From: Oscillospiraceae bacterium
Lineage (GTDB): Bacteria > Bacillota > Clostridia > Oscillospirales > Oscillospiraceae
Assembly (NCBI GenBank): GCA_016287555.1
Contig: JAEFAK010000112.1
Span: 1-6,121, forward strand
Direction: 5' to 3'
Length of the DNA: 6,121 nucleotides
In this document: piece after piece, positions 1-6,121 of the stretch
Numbering within the stretch: position 1 is the stretch's first letter
How the letters are laid out: each line of letters begins with the position of its first letter
Made by a program: the position numbers and the translations under genes
The notes under the pieces: model-generated
Seen by the model: the letters and a program-made list of their open reading frames with translations, nothing else
Told to the model about the DNA's origin: nothing
Databases searched by the model: none

Positions 1-1167
1 ATGGGCCCGTATCTTCTCGCCCTTTTCAAAGAGGCCGCCCGCGGTGAGCGCCGTCAGCTCCACGTAACCGAAGCGTCCGAGTTTATTCGTTCGCCACGCC
101 TTCGAGTCGATGACGCCGCACATTGGGTGGAAAACTCCGTCCATATCCTCAAGTTCGCTGTGCAGATACATAAAACCGCCGCACTCGGCAAGACACGGTA
201 TGCCGCCCCTTATCGTCTCCGCTATCTGCGCTCGCATCGTCTCGTTTTCGGCGAGCTCGCGGGCGTAAAGCTCGGGATATCCGCCGGGCAGTATAAGGCC
301 CTGAGAGCCTTCCGGAAGGCTCTTGTCGCGTATGGGAGAAAAATAAGCCAGCTCCGCGCCCATATCCTCGAGCAGACGGAGATTGTCCTTATAGTAGAAG
401 CAGAAGGCCTCGTCCTTCGCGGCGGCTATCCTTGTTTTCGGAAGCTTCAGATACGAAGGAGCCGGGAATGCGGCAAGCGGTCCGGCCTTGCCCGCGATGC
501 TTATTATCGCTTCGATATCGAGTGTCTTGGAAAGCTGCCCGGCAAGAGCGTGCATGCGCTCCGAAAGGTCGGTTATCTCATTGGGCGTTACAAGACCGAG
601 GTGTCTGCTCTCGACGACCATGCCGTCGTTTTTCGGCACATAGCCGACAGCCTCGACTCCCAGCTTTTCTATCTCGGGCTTGAGCTGCGAAAAAACGTTC
701 TCGCTCGTGCGGTTGAGGATGACGCCGCGGATGCGGCTGTCAGGGCGGAATCGGAGAAAGCCTTCGATTGTCGCCAAAGCCGAAAGGCTCTGGCCTCTCG
801 CGTCAACGATCAGGATTACCGGAGCGTCCAGCGCCTCGGCGACTTTGTAGGTCGACGCCTCGTCAGTCGCAACGCCGTTGCCGTCGTAGTAGCCCATGAC
901 TCCCTCGACGACGGAGATGTCCGCTCCGTCCGAGCTTCTTTTGAAAAGCCGGCGCATCGTATCCGCATCCGAAAAGAAAAGGTCGAGATTTCCTGATCGG
1001 ACACCGATCACCCGCTCCTGAAACATAGGGTCGATATAGTCCGGGCCGCATTTGAAGGACGCGACTTTCATCCCGCGCTCGCAGAGAGCCTGAAGGATGC
1101 CGCAGGTTATCATCGTTTTCCCGCTCCCGCTCGAAGGGGCGGCAAAAACGATTCTCGGCTCAGCCAT
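1..1167 (-). CDS. cbiA: Cobyrinate a,c-diamide synthase, 3' end missing
   Basis: CbiA amidates the a- and c-acetate side chains of cobyrinate, using ATP and ammonia drawn from glutamine. The first 389 residues are present and in frame to the window edge. Family members are about 450-460 residues, so roughly the last 65-70 are missing. The N-terminal ATPase domain has the P-loop APSSGSGKT (10-18), KCGPDYIDP (39-47), VVEGVMGYYDG (86-96) and GVILNR (148-153). IAAAKDEAFCFYY (247-259) opens the C-terminal class I glutamine amidotransferase domain, followed by LPGGYPELYA (293-302) and the nucleophile elbow LAECGGFMYL with Cys329. The downstream catalytic histidine lies past the edge. ATG 1167 has AAGGAGGA upstream with a 7-nt spacer and overlaps the cbiT stop by 8 nt (ATGGCTGA). 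Homologous alternatives are CobB (hydrogenobyrinate) and CfbB (coenzyme F430 pathway). The surrounding cbi genes favour CbiA. Confidence 0.95.
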   Translation of the reverse strand, partial: MAEPRIVFAAPSSGSGKTMITCGILQALCERGMKVASFKCGPDYIDPMFQERVIGVRSGNLDLFFSDADTMRRLFKRSSDGADISVVEGVMGYYDGNGVATDEASTYKVAEALDAPVILIVDARGQSLSALATIEGFLRFRPDSRIRGVILNRTSENVFSQLKPEIEKLGVEAVGYVPKNDGMVVESRHLGLVTPNEITDLSERMHALAGQLSKTLDIEAIISIAGKAGPLAAFPAPSYLKLPKTRIAAAKDEAFCFYYKDNLRLLEDMGAELAYFSPIRDKSLPEGSQGLILPGGYPELYARELAENETMRAQIAETIRGGIPCLAECGGFMYLHSELEDMDGVFHPMCGVIDSKAWRTNKLGRFGYVELTALTAGGLFEKGEKIRAH

Positions 1168-3136
1168 CGGCGCGTCCTCCTTCGCAGGAAATGATCCAGA
1201 CGGGATTCATGCCAGTCATTAGATGGTATCTCCCGGCTTTTCTGCCTCGCGCGGCAGAGATCTGAACGATATCTTCGTTTTTTACGGCGAGCGTTTCCAA
1301 GGCGGTCATCGCCTCGGCAAAAGTCTCCGTCGTAACCGCGTTTATAACGATCCTGACGGCGGGGTCTTTCTCCAGCGCCGCCTCCATGATCGAACGCAGA
1401 TTCCCGCTCGAACCGCCTATGAAGACGTGCGTCGGAGCAGGCAGCCCGGAGAGCGCGTCCGGGGCCTTTCCGCAGACGACTGTCACGTTCGTGACGCCGA
1501 GAAGGCGCTTGTTCTGCTCGATGAGCTCACAGGCGTTCTCTTTTTGTTCGACGGCGTATACCTCTCCGTCGACGCAGCATTCGGCCATCTCGAGCGAAAC
1601 TGAGCCAGTCCCCGCTCCGACGTCCCAGCATACGGCGTTCTTCGTCAGACGTAGCTTGGCAAGCGTGACGGCCCGTACTTCCTGCTTGGACATGGGAACT
1701 TCCGTTCTGGCAAAATCGCCGTCCTCGCGCCCGTGCGTCACGGGAGCATCCGCGGCGGCGGAGTTTTCGACGAGCATGACCGCAAGAGAGTCAAATTCGC
1801 GTCCGCAAAGCGAGGAAGCAGTCCCTCTCGTAATGCGTTCGTTTTCGTATGAAAGATTCTCGCCCACCGTCACGGAAACGTCTCCGAGCCCGAATTGACA
1901 GAGCGTCTTCAGAACAACGTCCGCCTTCTGTTCGCCGCCCGTGAGCATGATGAGCTTGGGATTGTTCTTTATCTTTGCGCAGTAGTTGCAGGCGCGTCCG
2001 TGCGCGCTCGTCAAAACGGCGTCGTCCCAGGACTCGCCGATCCTGCTGCAGAAATACTGTATCGAGGATATCCCCGGGAGAACAGTCGTCCGGAGCCCGT
2101 CGAGCGCCGGGAGCAGATTCTTCGTCCCGCTGTAAAATCCGCTGTCGCCGGACATGGCGACCACGATCTTTTCGCAAGAGCACTCGTCTATGATCGTGCG
2201 GATAGCGGCGGGAGTTATGGCGTTGCGCGAGGGCTTCTGAAAGCGGCTGAGAGACTCGGTCAGACGCTTGGCGCCGATTATGAGGTCGGCTTCGGCGCAG
2301 GCGCGCTCCGCGTCGGCAGTCATGCTGCCGGGGCTTCCCGCTCCGACGCCGAGCACCGTCACCTTCTTTCCGGAAGAAAAGCCGAAGCGGCGCGCAAGCA
2401 TCGAAAGACACTCGGATACGCCGACGCCCTGCTCCACGAGCGGGCGGCGGACGACCACGGGCGTTACTCCGCGCGAGCTCGCGGCGCGGATCTTTTCCGG
2501 GAAGCCACCCGTCGCGCCGGTATCCTTAGTCACAAGATAGCGCGCGCCTGTCATGTCGAGCATGGCGGCGTTTATCTCCTCGCTGAACGGGCCCTGCATG
2601 CACATGAGATGGCTTCCGACGAAGCCTAAAGAAACGGCCTGCTCCATAGCCTCGGGCAGAGAGAGGATACGAGCATATATGCGCTCCCTCGCGTTATTGA
2701 CTTCGGCGTAGCGCGGCAGTTCCTTGCTGCCGACTGTCAGAAAGATATTGCCCTCGGTCGAATTCAGATAAGCGATCGCCTCGTCCGTGTCCTTGACAAA
2801 AACGCAGCCCTCGTCATATTCGCGTTCTTCCCCACGCAGGACCCGCATATACTCCGTCCCCGTCGCGGCGCATACGTCCTGCAGGGTCTTCGTTACATGG
2901 TCTGCGTAAGGGTGCGTCGCATCGATGACGAGAGAAGCTCCCGTCTCGCGGATAAGCTCGGCTATCTGCGCTGCGTCCTTTCGCCCGTGCATTACGTTCA
3001 CGTTGTCGCACGCCTGGATAAGCGTCTCGCCGTATTCTGTCGCGACGGACACGTGAACCGTGACGTTTTTGCCGCTCAGGGCCTCGGCTATGCGTCTGCC
3101 CTCAGTTGTCCCGGCAAAGAGTATCACGTCATTCAT
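1160..3136 (-). CDS. cbiJ-cbiE-cbiT: CbiJ-CbiE-CbiT fusion: precorrin-6A reductase + C5- and C15-methyltransferase/decarboxylase
   Basis: One uninterrupted 658-residue frame carries three enzymes. Residues 1-254 (about 3136-2375) are CbiJ/CobK, the NAD(P)H-dependent reductase of cobalt-precorrin-6A: LFAGTTEGR (6-14), IDATHPYADH (71-80), TVGSKELPRY (134-143), MCMQGPFSEEIN (178-189) and KDTGATGGFPEK (204-215). Residues 257-456 (about 2368-1769) are CbiE, the C5-methyltransferase acting on cobalt-precorrin-7: VLGVGAGSPGSMT (261-273), MSGDSGFYSG (328-337) and LPGISSIQYFCSRIGESWDD (353-372). Residues about 468-658 (1735-1163) are CbiT, the C15-methyltransferase and decarboxylase acting on cobalt-precorrin-6B: VPMSKQEVRAVTLAKL (480-495), WDVGAGTGSVSLEMA (504-518) and IGGSSGNL (573-580). 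The CbiJ-CbiE linker is only a few residues. CbiE-CbiT fusions (CobL-like) are well known, while the added reductase is less usual. The ATG is preceded by GAGGGG at 8 nt and overlaps the cbiH stop by 8 nt. The TGA overlaps cbiA by 8 nt. All domain hallmarks are intact, so all three activities are expected. Confidence 0.95.
   Translation of the reverse strand: MNDVILFAGTTEGRRIAEALSGKNVTVHVSVATEYGETLIQACDNVNVMHGRKDAAQIAELIRETGASLVIDATHPYADHVTKTLQDVCAATGTEYMRVLRGEEREYDEGCVFVKDTDEAIAYLNSTEGNIFLTVGSKELPRYAEVNNARERIYARILSLPEAMEQAVSLGFVGSHLMCMQGPFSEEINAAMLDMTGARYLVTKDTGATGGFPEKIRAASSRGVTPVVVRRPLVEQGVGVSECLSMLARRFGFSSGKKVTVLGVGAGSPGSMTADAERACAEADLIIGAKRLTESLSRFQKPSRNAITPAAIRTIIDECSCEKIVVAMSGDSGFYSGTKNLLPALDGLRTTVLPGISSIQYFCSRIGESWDDAVLTSAHGRACNYCAKIKNNPKLIMLTGGEQKADVVLKTLCQFGLGDVSVTVGENLSYENERITRGTASSLCGREFDSLAVMLVENSAAADAPVTHGREDGDFARTEVPMSKQEVRAVTLAKLRLTKNAVCWDVGAGTGSVSLEMAECCVDGEVYAVEQKENACELIEQNKRLLGVTNVTVVCGKAPDALSGLPAPTHVFIGGSSGNLRSIMEAALEKDPAVRIVINAVTTETFAEAMTALETLAVKNEDIVQISAARGRKAGRYHLMTGMNPVWIISCEGGRADG
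1175..1182 (-). promoter_or_regulatory. Ribosome-binding site of cbiA
   Basis: AAGGAGGA lies in the last codons of the CbiT domain, 7 nt before the ATG at 1167. It is a strong match and supports that start. The same bases encode the Glu-Gly-Gly tail of the upstream fusion protein. Confidence 0.8.
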
Positions 3137-3860
3137 GCTTGTATCCCCTCGGAGTGACCATTTTCCCGTTTATGACCTTGGTCTGGGAATTGCCGATGAA
3201 GACTGTCGAGAACATGTCGACCTGCGTATCGCGGAGCTCCGCGAGGGTCAGCACAGTCCCGCATTCGCCCTCGCGGCCGATGTTCTTTGCTATGCCGCAT
3301 ACGGTATCGGGAGAAGCATGCCTTAAAACTATATCGCAGGCCTTCTGCAGATAATCGCTGCGCTTATGGCTGGAGGGATTATAAAGACAGATGACGAAAT
3401 CTGCCTCCGCGGCGCAGTCGAGACGCTTTTCGATCTTCTCCCAGGGGGTCATGAGATCGCTGAGGCTGATGACGGCAAAATCGTGCATGAGCGCGGCGCC
3501 GAGCACGGCCGCTCCGCTGAGCATGGCGGATACGCCGGGGACGGTCTCTATCTCAACGCCCGGGAAATTTACGGCCATTTCTTCGGCAAGGCCGCTCATG
3601 CCGTATACTCCGGCGTCGCCGCTGCAGACTATGGCGACGGTCTTGCCTCCTGCGGCGATCTCCAGAGCCTTCTCGACGCGGTCCGTCTCCTTGCGCATGC
3701 CGGTCGTGAAGAATTCCTTACCGGCGAAATGCTCTTTTACGAGATCGACGTAAACGGTATAGCCGACGATAACGTCGCTCGAGGCGAGAGCCTGCTGCGC
3801 GCGGACCGTCATGTTCTCAAAGCTTCCTGGGCCTATGCCGACAACGTACATTTTACTCAA
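3129..3860 (-). CDS. cbiH: Cobalt-precorrin-3 C17-methyltransferase (ring contraction), probable TTG start
   Basis: CbiH methylates C17 of cobalt-precorrin-3 with S-adenosylmethionine and drives ring contraction to the lactone cobalt-precorrin-4. From the TTG at 3860 the protein is 243 residues, matching short CbiH proteins and lacking the C-terminal extension of CbiH60-type enzymes. Motifs, numbered from that start: YVVGIGPGSFENMT (5-18), CSGDAGVYGMSG (79-90), VPGVSAMLSGAAVLGAAL (107-124), LSDLMTPWEKIEKRL (133-147), LYNPSSHKR (159-167), NIGREGE (193-199) and VDMFSTVFIGNSQT (214-227). TTG 3860 is preferred because AGGAGG sits 9 nt before it. It overlaps cbiG by 8 nt. ATG 3851 (240 residues) is the alternative but lies 18 nt from that site. 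ATGs at 3887 and 3878 precede or sit next to the site and add a Met-Arg-rich stretch outside the domain. The 3' end overlaps the fusion gene by 8 nt. Confidence 0.94.
   Translation of the reverse strand: MSKMYVVGIGPGSFENMTVRAQQALASSDVIVGYTVYVDLVKEHFAGKEFFTTGMRKETDRVEKALEIAAGGKTVAIVCSGDAGVYGMSGLAEEMAVNFPGVEIETVPGVSAMLSGAAVLGAALMHDFAVISLSDLMTPWEKIEKRLDCAAEADFVICLYNPSSHKRSDYLQKACDIVLRHASPDTVCGIAKNIGREGECGTVLTLAELRDTQVDMFSTVFIGNSQTKVINGKMVTPRGYKHE
3145..3150 (-). promoter_or_regulatory. Ribosome-binding site of the cbiJ-E-T fusion
   Basis: GAGGGG sits inside the 3' end of cbiH, 8 nt before the ATG at 3136. It is a moderate Shine-Dalgarno match and supports this ATG. A second ATG at 3132 is in a different frame and is not the start. 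Confidence 0.65.
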
Positions 3861-4884
3861 AGTGAAGCGCCTCCTCATATTCAGCAAGCGCGAACGTCAT
3901 CCCGTCCGCCGCTGTTTTCTTTTTGATTAGTTTTCCGCCCGCGGCGGTGACCGCGGCGCGTTCGCATACGGAGTCGTCTCCGGTCTGCGATCTGACGAAT
4001 TCGGATGCGGTGAAATCGCCTTCAGCGTTCATAAGCGTCTCGGCCGGATACGTTATGAACGGAACGCCGAGCTTTGCCGCGAGCGCGATGAGACCTTCTT
4101 CATCCTTTTTGATATCTATGCTGGCGATACAGCGGATCTCGCGCGGAGAAACGCCGTTGGTTTTAAGATTCTCAAGGAAAAACCTTTCAAGGTCTTCCTC
4201 CTGTTTCCCGCGTCGGCAGCCGACGCCTGCGGCGTAACGTCTCGGGACGAGACAGAGCGTCTTTTCAAACGGAGCGCACCCGGTCTCAGACGAAACAAAT
4301 ACGCCTATTCTTTCCGGCTCCTCGGTCAAACCTTCAGGCAGCGCGCCTTCATACGGGATAACCGAGCGGAAAGAGACCTTCTCTCCGGCTACGAGCGCCG
4401 CCGAAACCTCCTTGGCAAGCTCCATATCTGAAATAAAGAGATGATTCTTCTCGGCGAAAACGTCGACTGCGAAGAGGCCATTGACGTCGGTAGCAGTCGT
4501 TACGACAGGGGTCCCGCCGGTTATGCGCGCAATTTCAGACGCAAGCTCGTTGGCGCCGCCTATATGTCCCGAGAGTATGGGTACGACAAAGCTCCCCTTC
4601 TCGTCGAGAACAATGACAGCAGGGTCGGTCGTCTTGTCCTTCACCCATGGCGCTATGGCGCGCACGGCTATGCCCGCCGCGCAGCAGAAAACCAGGGCGT
4701 CGTCCTCGGAAAAACCAACGCGCGCCCACTCCTGAGAGCTCTGAGTCAAAGCCTCGTCGCCAAGAGAGCAGTACTTCTGCATGGCAAAACGCCGGCACGA
4801 ATGCCCGTCAGCAGCGAGTCCTTCGGCTATCTTCTGCGCGGTATCGCGCCCTTTTTTCGTATAGGATACGAGACGTATCTTCAT
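3853..4884 (-). CDS. cbiG: Cobalt-precorrin-5A hydrolase
   Basis: CbiG opens the delta-lactone of cobalt-precorrin-5A and releases the C20-derived two-carbon unit as acetaldehyde, giving cobalt-precorrin-5B. It is the marker of the oxygen-independent pathway. The protein is 343 residues, normal for the family. The N-terminal domain starts MKIRLVSYTKKG. The conserved core runs from CAAGIAVRAIAPWVKDKTTD (68-87) through VPILSGHIGGANELA (101-115) and ATDVNGLFAVD (131-141). The C-terminal CbiG domain starts near VGCRRGK (221-227) and ends with the SEFVRSQTGDDSVCERAA block (294-311). The frame stays open upstream to 5019, but that extension is Arg-rich, lies inside cbiF and precedes the conserved start, so ATG 4884 is chosen. 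It overlaps the cbiF stop by 4 nt (ATGA). No strong ribosome-binding site precedes it, which suggests reinitiation after cbiF. The TAA stop lies within the start region of cbiH. Confidence 0.96.
   Translation of the reverse strand: MKIRLVSYTKKGRDTAQKIAEGLAADGHSCRRFAMQKYCSLGDEALTQSSQEWARVGFSEDDALVFCCAAGIAVRAIAPWVKDKTTDPAVIVLDEKGSFVVPILSGHIGGANELASEIARITGGTPVVTTATDVNGLFAVDVFAEKNHLFISDMELAKEVSAALVAGEKVSFRSVIPYEGALPEGLTEEPERIGVFVSSETGCAPFEKTLCLVPRRYAAGVGCRRGKQEEDLERFFLENLKTNGVSPREIRCIASIDIKKDEEGLIALAAKLGVPFITYPAETLMNAEGDFTASEFVRSQTGDDSVCERAAVTAAGGKLIKKKTAADGMTFALAEYEEALHFE
3870..3875 (-). promoter_or_regulatory. Ribosome-binding site that decides the cbiH start
   Basis: A perfect AGGAGG lies inside the last codons of cbiG. 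Its spacing is 9 nt to the TTG at 3860 and 18 nt to the ATG at 3851, so it fits initiation at TTG. It is a strong Shine-Dalgarno match and is seen directly. Its use for TTG initiation is inferred from spacing. Confidence 0.75.
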
Positions 4885-5645
4885 TTCTCGGTTTTTGCCT
4901 TGCGGAACTCGGTCGTGAAGTTGGGGTTGTAGAGGTCGGACCTTCTGTATCCGCTCTGGGAAACGGCGTCGCCTACGATGATGAGCGCGGTCTTGGTGAC
5001 GTTGTTTTCTTTCGCGCACTCGGCAAGCGTACCGACCGTGCAGATATAAGACCTCTCGTCGGGCCAGCTCGCCTTGTAGACTATGGCGGCGGGGGTTTCT
5101 TCCTTATATCCCCCTGCGACGAGCTCTTTCGTCACGGCTTCGAGAAGGCCGGAGGAAAGAAACAGGACCATGGTCGCGCCGTGTGCGGCGAAGGAGCGTA
5201 TGCTCTCCCGCTCGGGGACGGGAGTCCTGCCCGCCATGCGGGTGATAACGACGCTCTGGGAGATATCCGGGAGAGTGTATTCCATTTTAAGAGCAGCGGC
5301 CGCTCCGCTGAAAGCGCTGACGCCCGGGCAGTAATCATACTCTATCCCCTTCTCGTCAAGCACGTCCATCTGCTCACGGATCGCGCCGTAGAGGCAGGGG
5401 TCGCCCGTATGCAGACGGACGGTCGTCAGGCCCTTGCTCTCATATTCGAACATGACTTCGAGGACTTCTTCAAGGGTCATTTTTGCGCTGTCATAGACCG
5501 CGCAGCCCTCTTTCTTATAAGAGAGCAGTTCGGGATTGACGAGGGAGCCCGCATAGATTATGACGTCCGCTTCCTCAAGAAGCTTTTTCCCGCGGACGGT
5601 GATGAGGTCGGCCGCTCCGCAGCCCGCTCCGACAAAATGGATCAT
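4881..5645 (-). CDS. cbiF: Cobalt-precorrin-4 C11-methyltransferase
   Basis: A complete protein of 254 residues, the normal size for CbiF/CobM. It uses S-adenosylmethionine to methylate C11 of cobalt-precorrin-4, giving cobalt-precorrin-5A, which CbiG (the next gene) then opens. The tetrapyrrole methylase fold is plain: the N-terminal loop VGAGCGAADLITVRG (residues 5-19), the SAM-site motif LHTGDPCLYGAIREQM (78-93), CPGVSAFSGAAAALKMEYTL (106-125), the CbiF-typical ITRMAGRTPVPE (134-145) and the C-terminal YNPNFTTEFR (239-248). The ATG at 5645 is preceded by AAGGAGG with a 7-nt spacer and overlaps the cbiL stop as ATGA. The 3' end overlaps the cbiG start, again as ATGA. There is no signal peptide, so the enzyme is cytoplasmic. 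The aerobic homologue is CobM, and the anaerobic name is chosen because of cbiG. No oddities beyond Cys in place of the more usual Ser in the GDPxLYG motif. Confidence 0.96.
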   Translation of the reverse strand: MIHFVGAGCGAADLITVRGKKLLEEADVIIYAGSLVNPELLSYKKEGCAVYDSAKMTLEEVLEVMFEYESKGLTTVRLHTGDPCLYGAIREQMDVLDEKGIEYDYCPGVSAFSGAAAALKMEYTLPDISQSVVITRMAGRTPVPERESIRSFAAHGATMVLFLSSGLLEAVTKELVAGGYKEETPAAIVYKASWPDERSYICTVGTLAECAKENNVTKTALIIVGDAVSQSGYRRSDLYNPNFTTEFRKAKTEK

Positions 5646-6121
5646 TTTTTATCCTCCTTCGCGATTATGACGGTATAGTATCCGGCGCCGCCGGGGATCT
5701 CTTCTTTATTGCGATATAGCTTTTCGTTTTCCGTGCCGCAGTTTTCCGCGCCGAGGAGCTGAACTCCTTTTTCGTTTGCAGCGGCGATGAGCTCCGGCAC
5801 GCTTCCCTTCATGAACACCTTGCTCCCGCCGTAGCTCAGCACTTCGCCGGGATCCTTTCTCCCGCCGGGAATGACATGAAGTTCCTCCGCGTCCTCGCAG
5901 AGCGGGATCCCGAGAGCGGCGGCGCAGGCGCAGAACGAAGTCACGCCGGGAACGAGCCTTGCGTCATAGCCGAGAGCGGCGACACGCTCGTGCAGATATC
6001 CGTATGTAGAGTATACGGTCGGGTCGCCGAGAGTCAGGAAAACGACCGTCCTTCCCGCATCAAGCTCTGCGGTCAGCTTTTTCGCTCCCGCTTCGTAGGC
6101 CAGCTCACGCGCCGACATATC
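5642..6121 (-). CDS. cbiL: Cobalt-precorrin-2 C20-methyltransferase, 5' end missing
   Basis: This enzyme transfers a methyl group from S-adenosylmethionine to C20 of cobalt-precorrin-2, giving cobalt-precorrin-3 in the cytoplasm. The last 159 residues are visible. The family is usually about 230-240 residues, so some 75-80 N-terminal residues, including the first glycine-rich SAM loop, lie beyond the window edge. Visible signatures of the CbiL/CobI branch of tetrapyrrole methylases are TLGDPTVYSTYGYLHERV at visible residues 30-47, VPGVTSFCACAAALGIPL at 57-74 and ENCGTENE at 126-133. The Met codon at 6118 is internal to the conserved fold and is not the start. The TGA stop overlaps the ATG of cbiF by 4 nt (ATGA), indicating co-transcription and coupled translation. 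CobI of the aerobic route belongs to the same family. The downstream cbiG makes the cobalt-dependent CbiL role the better reading. The family is certain and the exact substrate form is inferred. Confidence 0.95.
   Translation of the reverse strand, partial: DMSARELAYEAGAKKLTAELDAGRTVVFLTLGDPTVYSTYGYLHERVAALGYDARLVPGVTSFCACAAALGIPLCEDAEELHVIPGGRKDPGEVLSYGGSKVFMKGSVPELIAAANEKGVQLLGAENCGTENEKLYRNKEEIPGGAGYYTVIIAKEDKK
5653..5659 (-). promoter_or_regulatory. Ribosome-binding site of cbiF
   Basis: AAGGAGG lies within the final codons of cbiL, 7 nt before the ATG at 5645. It supports that start and independent ribosome loading in addition to coupling through the ATGA overlap. Confidence 0.8.

Noticed and set aside
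1..996. Long plus-strand open frame of 331 codons
   Set aside because: It lies wholly antisense to cbiA, whose minus-strand product shows every expected motif. The plus-strand product is Arg- and Ala-rich with no recognisable domain, and it is open because of the codon bias of the real gene.
1791..2411. Minus-strand 206-codon frame overlapping the CbiE region, considered as a sign of a frameshift or split gene
   Set aside because: The main frame carries all the CbiE motifs without a break. The alternative frame is Arg-rich and unrelated, so there is no frameshift.
1895..2629. Plus-strand open frame of 244 codons
   Set aside because: Antisense to the CbiJ-CbiE part of the fusion gene. Its composition is Ala/Arg/Gly-rich with no domain, and the opposite strand is clearly coding.
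4885..5019. Upstream extension of cbiG to ATG 5019
   Set aside because: The added 45 residues are Arg/Gln/His-rich, overlap cbiF out of frame and are not part of the CbiG family. ATG 4884, with the ATGA overlap, fits the family start.
4647..5678. Plus-strand open frame of 343 codons
   Set aside because: It runs antisense across the 5' part of cbiG, all of cbiF and the end of cbiL. It crosses two gene boundaries, shows no family motif and is a shadow of GC-rich coding sequence.
6116..6118. ATG at 6118 as the start of cbiL
   Set aside because: The frame continues to the window edge, and starting here would remove the N-terminal SAM-binding part of the fold. It is an internal methionine of a truncated gene.
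1..6121. Cobalamin riboswitch, internal promoters or terminators
   Set aside because: All the sequence is coding with overlapping genes. I saw no B12-box-like leader, no hairpin followed by a T-run and no intergenic space. Such elements would be outside the window.
1..6121. A previously undescribed system, mobile element or CRISPR array
   Set aside because: All six genes belong to well-known cobalamin families. No transposase, inverted repeat, direct-repeat array or unassigned gene was found.

Overview
The window holds one gene-dense block of the oxygen-independent (cobalt-early) cobalamin pathway, with every gene on the minus strand. Read in the direction of transcription, from high to low coordinates, the order is cbiL (5' end cut off by the window edge), cbiF, cbiG, cbiH, a three-domain fusion cbiJ-cbiE-cbiT, and cbiA (3' end cut off). 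CbiG, the lactone-opening hydrolase specific to the anaerobic route, shows that this is the anaerobic pathway and not the aerobic CobG/CobF type. The products cover C20, C17 and C11 methylation, ring-lactone opening with C2-unit loss, reduction of precorrin-6A, C15 methylation with decarboxylation, C5 methylation, and a,c-amidation of cobyrinate. CbiD (C1 methylation) and CbiC (C8-to-C12 methyl shift) are not in the window.

Layout: cbiL 6121-5642, cbiF 5645-4881, cbiG 4884-3853, cbiH 3860-3129, cbiJ-E-T 3136-1160, cbiA 1167-1. There are no intergenic gaps. All five junctions overlap, two by 4 nt (ATGA) and three by 8 nt, so this is almost certainly one polycistronic message with translational coupling. 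No promoter, riboswitch or terminator is visible. Any cobalamin riboswitch or promoter would lie beyond position 6121 and any terminator before position 1. No tRNA, rRNA, mobile element, CRISPR array or long repeat was seen.

Organism: an anaerobic bacterium with GC-rich DNA, Shine-Dalgarno-type starts and fairly frequent ATA isoleucine codons. The cbiL-F-G-H-J order and the CbiE-CbiT fusion suggest Clostridia-like Firmicutes or a similar gut or anaerobic lineage such as Synergistota. This placement is a weak inference.

The block is a well-known pathway and not a new system. The points that stand out are the CbiJ-CbiE-CbiT fusion, which joins three consecutive reactions in one chain, the likely TTG start of cbiH, and the uniform overlap of every junction.
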